Origin: Pseudomonas_T sp032052615
Lineage (GTDB): Bacteria > Pseudomonadota > Gammaproteobacteria > Pseudomonadales > Pseudomonadaceae
Reading direction: 5' to 3'
Length of the DNA: 64,000 nt
Assembly (NCBI GenBank): GCA_032052615.1
Contig: DAMBWF010000001.1
Location: 558,001-622,000 of the forward strand
The translations under genes and the position numbers were made by a program. This document shows, in pieces, positions 1 through 7,808 of this stretch (its first letter is position 1; each line of letters starts with the position of its first letter). The notes beneath the pieces are model-generated. The model was not told where the DNA came from. It was given only the letters and a program-made list of their open reading frames with translations, and ran no database searches.

Positions 1-185
1 TTCTCGCCCAGGCCGCGCAGCAGGACGCAGACAATCCCATCGTCCATTGCCCAGCTTCCGAGCCGATCGGCTAGGGCTCGGATCATCGGCAGCGACAAGG
101 CGTTGAGGGTGTCCGCTGCCGCCAGGGTGGCGATGCCGATGCGCAGGCCGTGCGCGATGGGGCGTTCCTCGAATCGAACCGTCAC
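1..185 (-). CDS. Enoyl-CoA hydratase/isomerase family protein, N-terminal part only (3-hydroxyisobutyryl-CoA hydrolase-like)
   Basis: Only the first 61 codons lie in the window; the gene runs off the left edge. Reading the minus strand from a GTG at 185 gives a crotonase-type N-terminus: a first strand (VTVRFEERPIAHGLRIGIA), then LNALSLPMIRAL and a hydrophobic strand VCVLLRGLGE, where the oxyanion-hole motif normally follows. A CGGAG sequence stands 8 bases before the GTG. It lies 91 bases downstream of another enoyl-CoA hydratase gene on the same strand, behind an acyl-CoA dehydrogenase gene. A 3-hydroxyisobutyryl-CoA hydrolase of valine breakdown is the likeliest member because of the LNALSLPM stretch and this setting, but the diagnostic residues lie outside the window. 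Confidence 0.7.
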   Translation of the reverse strand, partial: MTVRFEERPIAHGLRIGIATLAAADTLNALSLPMIRALADRLGSWAMDDGIVCVLLRGLGE

Positions 186-276
186 GGGCAGCTCCGGGTT
201 GCAATGAAGGGCGTGGAGATCATCGGCGCGTGCCCGGGCGAGCGGCCCGGGCGGCGGATGATGAGGAGATGAGCCA

Positions 277-1095
277 TCAGCGATTGCGCCATTGCGGGTC
301 GCGTTTTTCCAGAAAGGCGTTGACTCCCTCGCGGGTATCCTCGGCCTCGAACAGGTCGACGAAGCGTTCCCGCTCCTCGGCCAGCCAGGCGTTGGGGCCA
401 CGCTCGCGAGCCCCCTGGATCAATGGCTTGATGGCGCGCACGGCCACCGGGCTCTGCCGGGCCACCTTGGACGCCAGCAGCAGCGCCGCGCCCCGGGCTT
501 CGCCGGTGTCCACGACCTGCTCCACCAAGCCGATGCGCAGCGCGGTCTCGGCGTCCACCCGCTCGCCACAGAGGATTATCCGCTTGGCCCAGCCTTCGCC
601 CACCAGCCAGGGCAGCGCCTGGGTGCCGCCGGCGCAAGGCAGCAGGCCGACGGCCGCTTCGGGCAGGGCCATCTGGGCCTGGCGCTCGGCGATGCGCAGG
701 TCGCAGGCGAGGGCGCATTCCAGGCCGCCGCCCATGGCGTAGCCGTTGATCGCGGCGATCGAGACCCCGCGAAAGTCCCGCAGCGCCTCGAAGGCTTCAC
801 CGAAGCGGCGCGCCATTTCCCGGGCGCGGTTGCGGTCGCCGTCGGCGAACAGGTTGAGGTCGGCGCCGGCGCTGAAGAACTTACCGCCCTGGCCGGTGAT
901 CACCAGGGCATAGATATCGTCGTCTCGGTTGAGATGCTCGACCAACTGCTTGAGGCCGATCAAGGATTCCCGGTCCCAGGTATTGGCCGGGGGATGGTTG
1001 ATGGTCAGCAGGGCGGTATGGCCGTGCTTCTCCACCGTGAGTTTATGGGTCAGGTCGGACGGGCCGGGGCCATAGGCTTCGACAGCGGTGTTCAT
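277..1095 (-). CDS. Enoyl-CoA hydratase (crotonase family, DspI-like)
   Basis: This 272-residue crotonase-fold enzyme should hydrate trans-2-enoyl-CoA to 3-hydroxyacyl-CoA in the cytoplasm. The oxyanion-hole segments SAGADL (75-80) and MGGGLE (121-126) are present, and both catalytic glutamates of true hydratases, E126 and E146 (in LPEAAVG), are kept, so it is probably active. Its start overlaps the stop of the upstream acyl-CoA dehydrogenase by 4 bases (ATGA), so the two are translationally coupled. From memory the sequence closely resembles P. aeruginosa PA0745, called DspI and implicated in making the biofilm-dispersal signal cis-2-decenoic acid. That link is from memory, and the biochemical role here is inferred. 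Confidence 0.88.
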   Translation of the reverse strand: MNTAVEAYGPGPSDLTHKLTVEKHGHTALLTINHPPANTWDRESLIGLKQLVEHLNRDDDIYALVITGQGGKFFSAGADLNLFADGDRNRAREMARRFGEAFEALRDFRGVSIAAINGYAMGGGLECALACDLRIAERQAQMALPEAAVGLLPCAGGTQALPWLVGEGWAKRIILCGERVDAETALRIGLVEQVVDTGEARGAALLLASKVARQSPVAVRAIKPLIQGARERGPNAWLAEERERFVDLFEAEDTREGVNAFLEKRDPQWRNR

Positions 1096-2270
1096 GGTGT
1101 CCCTCGTGTCATGGCGCGCGGCTCGCCGTCCGATGCCAGGGGCGTCAGCTCGTACAGTGCCTGCGAGGTTCGCAGGCGGCTGGCGATCGCCGCGCGCAGG
1201 TGATCATCGTTGCCCAGAACGCCGGCCTGCGTGTCGCTGTCCCGGGCCCGGCGATCCATGGCGTGATCGTCGAGATAACCGTAGCCGGCCTGGAGTTGCA
1301 AGGCCGTGCGGCACAGCCGCGGGCCGTGAAGGTCGGTGTAGCGCTTGGCGGCGGCGCAGAGCAGCCCGGCCTGGGGCGCGTCGTGGTCGACCTGGGCTGC
1401 GGCCAGGCGGACCAGTTGTTGCCCGGCGATCAGCGCCGCGTAGGGTTCCGCCAGCGCTTGGGGCACCGTCTCCGCGCTGGACGAAGGGCATTGCGGATGC
1501 TCCGGTCCGAGGCCGGCACGCAGGGCTTGGGCAAGGGCCGCCTGGGCATTGCCGACCGCCACGGCGGCCAGCGCCAGTCGCGCCCGGTCCCGGGCCTGGC
1601 GCAGGGCTTCCACGCGCTGGCCTTCGCCTCCCAGGCGCTGGGAGGCCGGCATCGTCACGCCGTCGAGGCGCAAGGGGCGCAGGGATACGGCGCGCCATCC
1701 CGCGTGGGACGCCTCTTCGCCGAAGCCCACGCCCTCCGCGCCCGCCGGCAGCAGGCAAAGCGTCGCCCCGTCGCCTTCGATATCCACGTCCATCAGCAGC
1801 AGATCGCTGACCGCCGCGCCCGGCACCGCGCCGAGAAGGCCTTCCAGCCGATATTCGTCGCCGTCGCGTCGGGCTTTCACCCAAGGCGGCCCTTCGCTCA
1901 GCGCGAAGGCCACCCGCGCTTCGCCCGCGACGAGCCGGGGCAGCCAGTGAGCCTTAAGCTCGGGCCCGCCGAAGCGTCCCACCGTCCAGACGGCGACCGT
2001 GTGCAGGGCCATGAACGCGGCGCTGGCACCGCATCCCGTGGCCAATTGTTCCAGCACCAGCGACGCGTCCAGCGCGCCCAGGCCGAGGCCGCCATGGTCG
2101 GGGCCGGCCGTCAGACCGAGGTAGCCCCGGGACGCCGCCCGGGCGATGGCCTTGAGGGGAAAGTGGCTGTCCCGGTCCCAGGCGTCGGCATGGGGGGCCA
2201 ATTCGTCGCGGGCGAAGGCGAAAGCCTCTTCCACCAGACACCGCTGTGCGTCGCTGAATCGATAGTCCAT
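1092..2270 (-). CDS. Acyl-CoA dehydrogenase family protein, degenerate active site
   Basis: The 392 residues align along their length with FAD acyl-CoA dehydrogenases: an N-terminal helical domain, a middle beta domain (about 115-225) and a C-terminal helical domain ending in a GYGYLDDHAMDRRARD segment (about 329-344). Two hallmarks are altered. The flavin-contacting ALTEPxAGSD motif reads ALSEGPPWVK (124-133). The IYEGT motif that carries the catalytic glutamate of most family members reads GVLGN (350-354), putting leucine where the base should be. The protein is rich in Ala, Arg and Gly. It is first in an operon with two crotonase genes. It may be a non-catalytic or altered paralogue; some families place the glutamate elsewhere, so loss of activity is an inference. 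Confidence 0.8.
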   Translation of the reverse strand: MDYRFSDAQRCLVEEAFAFARDELAPHADAWDRDSHFPLKAIARAASRGYLGLTAGPDHGGLGLGALDASLVLEQLATGCGASAAFMALHTVAVWTVGRFGGPELKAHWLPRLVAGEARVAFALSEGPPWVKARRDGDEYRLEGLLGAVPGAAVSDLLLMDVDIEGDGATLCLLPAGAEGVGFGEEASHAGWRAVSLRPLRLDGVTMPASQRLGGEGQRVEALRQARDRARLALAAVAVGNAQAALAQALRAGLGPEHPQCPSSSAETVPQALAEPYAALIAGQQLVRLAAAQVDHDAPQAGLLCAAAKRYTDLHGPRLCRTALQLQAGYGYLDDHAMDRRARDSDTQAGVLGNDDHLRAAIASRLRTSQALYELTPLASDGEPRAMTRGTP

Positions 2271-2358
2271 GGAGCCTCGCGCTGAGCCGAACGGGCACCG
2301 CGCCGTGCGCGGCTGTCCCTATCCTTGACCGCGAAACGGGCCGTGACGTTCTGGCGGA

Positions 2359-3240
2359 TCAGGGCGTGGGGTGTTTCGCCGGGGGCTTGGCGCCGAGCAA
2401 GCGGAACCAGAGCGGCGCCTCTTCCTCTATCTGGTGCAGCAGCGTGGCCATGGCCTCGGCGGACTCGCCGGCCACGGGAAACAGCCGCCGCCAGGCGGGA
2501 AGCTCCGCCAAGGGCGGCGCGTTGGCGGGCGGCACGGCTTGCAGCAGGCTGGCCACCTGGACCAGATCGGCGAGGTCGGCGAAGGCTTGCTCGCGGTGCC
2601 ACTCGCGCCGCTGGCGGGCCACCTCGATCATCGCCGGAGGCTGTTTCCAGGCGGTGAGGATGACCACCCCCACGGCGCCGGACAATTCCTCGCAGAGCCC
2701 TTGCAAGGTCTCTTCCTGGCGTGGGAATTCGGGCCAGCGCTCCAGCTCCGCCAGTAACGGCAGGCTGCCGATATCCTGCAGCAGGCCGGCGAGCAAGGCG
2801 TCGTCCACCGAGGCGACGGCGCCACGGGCCGCCACGCAGGCGCAATAGGCCGCGCGTTCCAGGGAGGCGCGCCAGCGGGCGCGAAAGACCTTCTGCAACG
2901 GCAGTTCCTTGCTGATGAACAGGTTGCGCATGCTGAAGCCGAGCACCAGTTGGTAGAGCTTCTCGGTGCCCAGGCGGCTGAGCACGTCGCGCAGGCTGTT
3001 GCACGGCCGCGCGCCTCGCAGCATCGGGCTCTCGGCGAATTGCAGCAGGTAGGCGGCGAGGGGCGGATCGCTGCCGATGACCCGGCTGAGCTGTTCCAGG
3101 GAGGTGCGGGGATCGTCCAGCAGGCGACGGACGCGCAGGGCGTTCTCCGGCATTTGCGGAATCTTCGCCTCGCCCTTGAGGAAGCGGGTGTACAAGGCGA
3201 AGCGCAGGCTGTCGCTGGAGGGGGGCGGGGCGGTGCTCAT
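2359..3240 (-). CDS. HDOD domain protein
   Basis: This 293-residue cytoplasmic protein is built around an HDOD domain. The fold starts at KIPQMPENALRVRRLLDDP (residues 26-44), followed by SLEQLSRVIGSDPPLAAYLLQFAES, which is typical of the N-terminal HDOD helices. HDOD proteins resemble HD phosphohydrolases but lack the metal-binding HD pair; they act in signalling and regulation, often with two-component or c-di-GMP systems. No output domain is attached. The ATG at 3240 was chosen because homology starts right after it; the frame stays open well upstream, but that part is antisense to ung. A second HDOD gene lies 2 kb away. Specific role unknown. Confidence 0.8.
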   Translation of the reverse strand: MSTAPPPSSDSLRFALYTRFLKGEAKIPQMPENALRVRRLLDDPRTSLEQLSRVIGSDPPLAAYLLQFAESPMLRGARPCNSLRDVLSRLGTEKLYQLVLGFSMRNLFISKELPLQKVFRARWRASLERAAYCACVAARGAVASVDDALLAGLLQDIGSLPLLAELERWPEFPRQEETLQGLCEELSGAVGVVILTAWKQPPAMIEVARQRREWHREQAFADLADLVQVASLLQAVPPANAPPLAELPAWRRLFPVAGESAEAMATLLHQIEEEAPLWFRLLGAKPPAKHPTP

Positions 3241-3321
3241 GGAAACGGCCGGAGGCTCCTGATTGACAAGCCGCGCGGGCTTTTCTAGGGTGCGGCGGCC
3301 ATGTACAGGACGGGTTGCGCC

Positions 3322-4023
3322 ATGACCGCCAGCGATGATCGTATCAAACTCGAACCCGGTTGGAAGGAAGCCCTGCGGGATGAGTTCGACAAGCCCTACA
3401 TGCAGGCCCTGAAGGCCTTCCTCGTTCGCGAAAAGGCGGCCGGCAAGGTGATCTACCCCCCGGGCCCGCTGATCTTCCATGCGCTGGACTCCACCCCGCT
3501 GGATCAGGTCAAGGTGGTCATCCTCGGCCAGGACCCCTATCACGGGCCGAATCAGGCCCACGGTCTGTGTTTCTCGGTCCAGCCGGGTGTTCCGGCCCCG
3601 CCGTCGTTGCAGAACATCTACAAGGAGCTCAAGCGCGATTTGAACATCGACCCGCCCCGCCATGGCTATCTCCAGCACTGGGCGGTGCAGGGCGTTCTGC
3701 TGCTCAACACGTCGCTGACCGTCGAGCAGGCCCGCGCCGGGTCGCACGCGGACAAGGGCTGGCAACCGTTCACCGACCGGGTGATCCAGGTGGTCAGTGA
3801 GTGCCGGCCGCACTTGGTGTTCTTGTTGTGGGGTGCCCATGCCCAGAGCAAGCAACCCCTCATCGATGCCAGCAAGCACCTGATCCTGCGATCGGCCCAT
3901 CCTTCCCCGCTATCGGCTCATCGCGGCTTCCTCGGGAATGGCCATTTCAGCCGCTGCAACAAGTTCCTCGAACAACACGGCCTGACGCCCATCGATTGGC
4001 GCCTGCCCGAGCTCGCCGCCTGA
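3322..4023 (+). CDS. ung: Uracil-DNA glycosylase
   Basis: Family 1 UDG of 233 residues, which removes uracil from DNA to start base excision repair. The water-activating motif GQDPYHG, the uracil-stacking LCFSVQ segment and the DNA-intercalation loop HPSPLSAHRG are all intact. An ATG 21 bases upstream (3301) is in frame, but family alignment favours the second ATG (MTASDDRIKLE). The 3' end overlaps a convergent lipoprotein gene by 114 bases. Very secure. Confidence 0.97.
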   Translation: MTASDDRIKLEPGWKEALRDEFDKPYMQALKAFLVREKAAGKVIYPPGPLIFHALDSTPLDQVKVVILGQDPYHGPNQAHGLCFSVQPGVPAPPSLQNIYKELKRDLNIDPPRHGYLQHWAVQGVLLLNTSLTVEQARAGSHADKGWQPFTDRVIQVVSECRPHLVFLLWGAHAQSKQPLIDASKHLILRSAHPSPLSAHRGFLGNGHFSRCNKFLEQHGLTPIDWRLPELAA

Positions 4024-4890
4024 GGCGGCGAGCTCCTTGCAGGACATGTCGGCGAAGCGCTGGCGCAGGTCCTCCAGGCGCTGCCGGACCCGCTCGCGCT
4101 GCGCGGGCTTGGCGTCGTTGAGCAGGTCCGCGAGTAGCCGCGAGAAGGCATTCAGGGCCTGATCGAAGGACGCGCGGTAGGCGTCGCTCCAGAAACGCTC
4201 GCGATGTTGCAGGAGGTCGGTCATCCGCTGCGGGAAGTCGGCCTCGCCGCGCTTGGCCAGGGCGGCGCGGAAGTGGTTCTGCCAGTTCTCGCGATTGCCC
4301 AGCCAGAGGGCGTTCTGCCCGCCCAGTTCCTTCGACCAGGCCAGCACCCGCGCCCGCTGCGCCGCGTCGAGCCGGCCAAACCAACCTTGCAGGCGTTGCT
4401 GCATGCGCCGGGCACGGTCTTCGATTTGCTCCTGTAACGGCGGATCGAGGTAATCCTCTTGCCAGTTGGCCTTATCCTCGTCGAGGCGCTTGAAGATCTG
4501 CGCCACCTGCTCGTCGCTCAGGCTGCGGGCCAGCTCGATGGCGTCCGGGGTGATGCGCACCGCCACGGGGTGGACCGCTTCCTTCATGTCGAGGAGCTGG
4601 CGCGCCACCTGCTCGGGTTTCACCGGAAGGGTTTCGGTCAAGGCGCGGGCCCGGGCGATCCACTCCACGTAGGTGGGAAGCTGGGTGCGGCAATGCCAGG
4701 TCATATGGCGTTTCAGGGCGGCGTCGAGCCGGCTCTTCTGCGCCTTGTCTAGGCTTACGTAGTCGCGCAGCGTCCAGGGAACCAGCCAGTCCACGCTCCG
4801 GTAGGCCAGGTCGAGGCGGGTACAAGCGTTCAGCAGAAGGACCAGCGTGATCAGCAGGCAGGTGGCGAGGCGTACGTTCAGGACCGGCAT
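3910..4890 (-). CDS. DUF6279-type lipoprotein of unknown function
   Basis: A 326-residue exported protein. It opens with a lipoprotein signal (MPVLNVRLATCLLITLVLLL, then NAC as lipobox), so it should be anchored through Cys in the envelope. The mature part is helical and highly charged, with an RLDLAYRSVDWLVPWTLRDY start typical of the DUF6279 family, followed by long amphipathic helices rich in Arg, Gln and Glu. A GGAG lies before the chosen ATG. The last roughly 37 residues are antisense to the end of ung, so this tail is dictated by the other gene and is probably a recent C-terminal extension. No function is known to me. Confidence 0.75.
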   Translation of the reverse strand: MPVLNVRLATCLLITLVLLLNACTRLDLAYRSVDWLVPWTLRDYVSLDKAQKSRLDAALKRHMTWHCRTQLPTYVEWIARARALTETLPVKPEQVARQLLDMKEAVHPVAVRITPDAIELARSLSDEQVAQIFKRLDEDKANWQEDYLDPPLQEQIEDRARRMQQRLQGWFGRLDAAQRARVLAWSKELGGQNALWLGNRENWQNHFRAALAKRGEADFPQRMTDLLQHRERFWSDAYRASFDQALNAFSRLLADLLNDAKPAQRERVRQRLEDLRQRFADMSCKELAASGGELGQAPIDGRQAVLFEELVAAAEMAIPEEAAMSR

Positions 4891-5126
4891 AGAGAGGCTC
4901 CAGGGCGCTATCTGAACGAGGCCTCTGCCTCGTTGGGCTGGAAGCCACGGAAGCCGCGGCTTCTGGGTTCTGACCGGGGGGCCGGAAGAAGGGTTCCGGG
5001 CCGGTGCGCCGGGTGGACGTCTGGCGTGAGGGAAGTAGTCGGCGGAGCCTCGAAAGGGCATGCCAGGCGGGGAAAGAGAGAGAATAGGAGGGCGTTTCGC
5101 CCTGGAGGGGCGCGATCCGCGGGGCT

Positions 5127-5156
5127 CCGCCCGGGCTCCCTTGGGAGTCCGGGCGG
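5127..5156 (-). terminator. GC-rich hairpin downstream of the HDOD gene
   Basis: Arms 5127-5140 and 5143-5156 pair over 14 bases with one G-T wobble, leaving a minimal loop. The hairpin starts 12 bases beyond the stop of the minus-strand HDOD gene. There is no clear T-run on the minus strand, so it may be a weak terminator or a 3'-end stabilising hairpin. Confidence 0.5.
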
Positions 5157-5168
5157 AAGGTCAGGCCC

Positions 5169-6005
5169 TCACTTCAACATGCCCATCGCGGCTTCCATCG
5201 CGTCGGACAGGTCCTCGTTGGCCTGCATGTCGACATGGGGGTCGAGGCCGAGCTTGCCGAAGGCGGGTACCTGGGTCCAGTCCAACTGGGTGTAGGGGTG
5301 TTCGCTGCCCAGGTAGCTCTGCAGGGTCGCGACCTGCACGATGTCGACGTAGTCGACCTTCGCCGAATCCCGGCCGAAGTCCAGGTACTGGCTGGGCACC
5401 GCCGCGATGGGCTCGGGGAATTCCCAGGCGCGCAGGATCTTGTCGCCGATCAGCGGGTGGATTTTCTCGATCACGTGGTTGAGGGTGATGGAATCCGCCA
5501 GCAGTTCGTTGTGTTCCTCGGCGTAGGTGAGGATCGGTAACACGCCGATCTGATGCACCAGGCCCGCGAGGGTCGCCTGGTCGGGCATCAGGCGGGTGTA
5601 GTGACGGCATAGCACGTGGCTGATCCCGGCGATTTCCGTGCTCTTGTTCCACACTTCGCGCATCTTGCGGTCCACCACGTCGGAGGTGGCCTGGAACATC
5701 TGTTCCATCGCCAGGCCGGTGGCGAGGTTGCAGGTGTAATTGATGCCCAGCCGGCTGATGGCCATCTGCAAGTCGGTGATTTCCTTGTTCGTGCGCAGCA
5801 GCGGACTGTTCACCACTTTCACGATTCGGGCGGTGAGGGCCGCGTCGTTGCCGATCACCTTGGCCAGGGCGGCGATGCTGATATCCGGGTCTTCGGCGGC
5901 TTCGCGAACCTTGAGCGCGACCTCCGGCAGGGTGGGCAGGACCAGTTCATCGTTGTCGATGGCGCGGATCAGTTCTTCTTGGACTTTTTCGGCGAGGTTA
6001 CTCAT
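5169..6005 (-). CDS. HDOD domain protein
   Basis: A 278-residue cytoplasmic HDOD protein, again without an added output domain. The segment LVLPTLPEVALKVREAAEDP, then ISIAALAKVIGNDAALTARIVKVVNSPLLR, is a textbook HDOD N-terminus, with a later GLVHQIGVLPILTYAEE helix pair. It is less divergent than the HDOD protein at 2359-3240. The start used is MSNLAEK; another in-frame ATG lies 12 bases upstream. Family members act as signalling scaffolds, and no partner is evident nearby. Confidence 0.85.
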   Translation of the reverse strand: MSNLAEKVQEELIRAIDNDELVLPTLPEVALKVREAAEDPDISIAALAKVIGNDAALTARIVKVVNSPLLRTNKEITDLQMAISRLGINYTCNLATGLAMEQMFQATSDVVDRKMREVWNKSTEIAGISHVLCRHYTRLMPDQATLAGLVHQIGVLPILTYAEEHNELLADSITLNHVIEKIHPLIGDKILRAWEFPEPIAAVPSQYLDFGRDSAKVDYVDIVQVATLQSYLGSEHPYTQLDWTQVPAFGKLGLDPHVDMQANEDLSDAMEAAMGMLK

Positions 6006-6046
6006 ATCGGAATCCAATGCGGGGCGGGTGCCCTGTCAGTGTAGGT

Positions 6047-6994
6047 CTAGCGCTGGATCTCTCGGTCCGCGTCCAGGGTGTAGGGCAGGTCCAGCGGTTC
6101 CAGGCGCGGACCCTCGGGTGCGCCAAGGGTCACGCGGCCATCGCCCAGGGCATCCTCCTGCAGCACCGCCAGCAGTTCCACCGTATCGTCGCCGGCCACG
6201 GCGGCCAGCACCACTTCACCGACGGCGGTGGCGTGCACCGGCGAGTACAGCGGGGCGCCGATGGCCGGTGGCTCGCCCTGGGCGAGCTTCAGGCGGTAAA
6301 GGCGGCGCTTGAGCTTGCCCAGGTACTGCATGCGGGCGACGATCTCCTGCCCGGTATAGCAGCCTTTCTTGAAGCTGACGCCACCTACCGCCTGCAGGTT
6401 GATCATCTGCGGCACGAACAGCTCGCGGGTGGGCCCGAATACCTGGCCGACCCCGGCGCGCACCTGGGCCAGCAGCCAATCGTTCAGCGGCGCCTCGGGC
6501 AGGCGATGCGCGGCGAGGCGCGCCAACAGGTCGTCACGCTCCGGGGCCGGTACCCACAGTTCGACCCGCCGGGCGTCCAGGCGGATGCCCAGGCGCTGGC
6601 CGTCGCGGACCACCTGGCCCGCGTCTTCCCCGGGGCGCAGGGCGAGTTCGTCGAGCAGCGCGTCGGCGCCGGCGAGGCCGATGCGGGTCCAGGCGGCACT
6701 TTCGTCGTCCAGGCGGACCTTGGAGAACACCGCATACTTTTTCAGCTCCGCTTGCTGCGTTTCCAGCAGTTCCGTGGCCATTGCCAGCAGGAAACCGTCC
6801 CCTTCGGGGACGACGCGGAAGCTGGACAGCATGCGCCCCTTGGGCGTGCAGCGGGCCCCCAGGCTGCTGTGTTCGGCGCCGAGGTAGTTGAGGTTGCAGG
6901 TCACCTGCCCTTGCAGGAACTTGGTGGCGTCCGGGCCCCGTACGGCCAGCAGGCCTTCATGGATCAACGGACAGAAAAACGCGGAATGGGTCAT
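6047..6994 (-). CDS. ygfZ: Folate-dependent tRNA/Fe-S maintenance protein YgfZ
   Basis: A 315-residue protein of the YgfZ/GcvT-like family, which binds tetrahydrofolate and supports the assembly or repair of some iron-sulfur enzymes such as the tRNA methylthiotransferase MiaB. The signature KGCYTGQE is at 210-217 with its conserved Cys at 212; FLQGQVTCNL (26-35) is the conserved N-terminal motif. It is divergent from sdhE, the arrangement usual in Pseudomonas and enteric bacteria, where both relate to Fe-S and flavin enzymes. Secure. Confidence 0.93.
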   Translation of the reverse strand: MTHSAFFCPLIHEGLLAVRGPDATKFLQGQVTCNLNYLGAEHSSLGARCTPKGRMLSSFRVVPEGDGFLLAMATELLETQQAELKKYAVFSKVRLDDESAAWTRIGLAGADALLDELALRPGEDAGQVVRDGQRLGIRLDARRVELWVPAPERDDLLARLAAHRLPEAPLNDWLLAQVRAGVGQVFGPTRELFVPQMINLQAVGGVSFKKGCYTGQEIVARMQYLGKLKRRLYRLKLAQGEPPAIGAPLYSPVHATAVGEVVLAAVAGDDTVELLAVLQEDALGDGRVTLGAPEGPRLEPLDLPYTLDADREIQR

Positions 6995-7117
6995 TGCGAG
7001 TCGCTGAATGAGGGCGAGGCGTCATCATAGAGCCGCCTTCCCGGCTTGTCAGCGGGTGCGGCCCGCCGCCGGCCGCCGCTATAATGCCGGCCCTTTCCCG
7101 GACCTGCGGAGCGCGCG

Positions 7118-7372
7118 ATGGTCGACGCTACTGAACTCAATCGCCTGTTCTGGCACAGCCGGCGCGGCATGCTGGAGCTGGATGTGCTGCTGGTGCCTTT
7201 CGTGCGCGAGGTGTATGCCGACCTGGATGCCGAGGACCAGGCGCGCTACCGCAAGCTCCTGGCCTGCGAGGACCAGGACCTGTTCACCTGGTTCATGCAA
7301 CGGGGCGAACCGGACGACGCCGATCTGCAACGCATGGTTCGCATGATCCTGGATCGTGTCCAGCCGAAGTGA
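7118..7372 (+). CDS. sdhE: FAD assembly factor SdhE
   Basis: Small soluble protein of 84 residues that helps attach FAD covalently to succinate dehydrogenase and fumarate reductase flavoproteins. The diagnostic RGxxE motif is present as RRGMLELD (R16, G17, E20), and the length is typical. Its last 17 bases overlap the GTG start of ygfX, so the two are translated together. Confidence 0.93.
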   Translation: MVDATELNRLFWHSRRGMLELDVLLVPFVREVYADLDAEDQARYRKLLACEDQDLFTWFMQRGEPDDADLQRMVRMILDRVQPK

Positions 7373-7808
7373 TCGCTTCGAGTGTCACTGGCGGCCGTCG
7401 CGTCGCCTGTTGACACTCTACTTTTCCCTTCAGGGCTTCGCCGTCGCCGCGTTGCTGATTGGCGACGTGCCGCCCTGGGGCGTCATGGCGGGGCTTGCGC
7501 TGGCCGTGTTGCATGGCGTCTGGGTCGTGCCGCGCCAGGTGACGCTCAGCGCGCCGTCCGCCTTCACCGGGCTGCGTCATGACGGCGAATCCTGGTCGCT
7601 GTGGAATGCCCGCGACGGCTGGCGCTCCGTGTCCCTTCTACCCGACAGCCTGGCGCTTCCGCTCGTGGTGATCCTGCGTTTTCGGCTCGACGGGGAGCGG
7701 TGGGCGAGAAGCGTCTGCATCCCGTTCGACGCGTTGCCGGTGGACCAGCATCGACGCCTGCGGGTGCGCCTGCGCTTCAGTCGCCGTACAGCGGCGGCAC
7801 CAGAATAG
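7356..7808 (+). CDS. ygfX: YgfX-type membrane protein (SdhE partner)
   Basis: A 150-residue protein with two closely spaced membrane segments near the N-terminus (about 20-32 and 40-56) and a cytoplasmic domain. It matches the YgfX family, found almost always next to sdhE. In E. coli the pair has been described as a toxin-antitoxin-like set affecting MreB/FtsZ and, in Serratia, prodigiosin; that role is debated. The start is GTG inside sdhE. The 3' end overlaps convergent nadB by 32 bases. Confidence 0.8.
   Translation: MSSRSDRFECHWRPSRRLLTLYFSLQGFAVAALLIGDVPPWGVMAGLALAVLHGVWVVPRQVTLSAPSAFTGLRHDGESWSLWNARDGWRSVSLLPDSLALPLVVILRFRLDGERWARSVCIPFDALPVDQHRRLRVRLRFSRRTAAAPE

Noticed and set aside
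3241..3900. N-terminal extension of the first HDOD protein
   Set aside because: The open frame upstream of 3240 is antisense to ung; the HDOD fold begins at residue 26 of the shorter protein.
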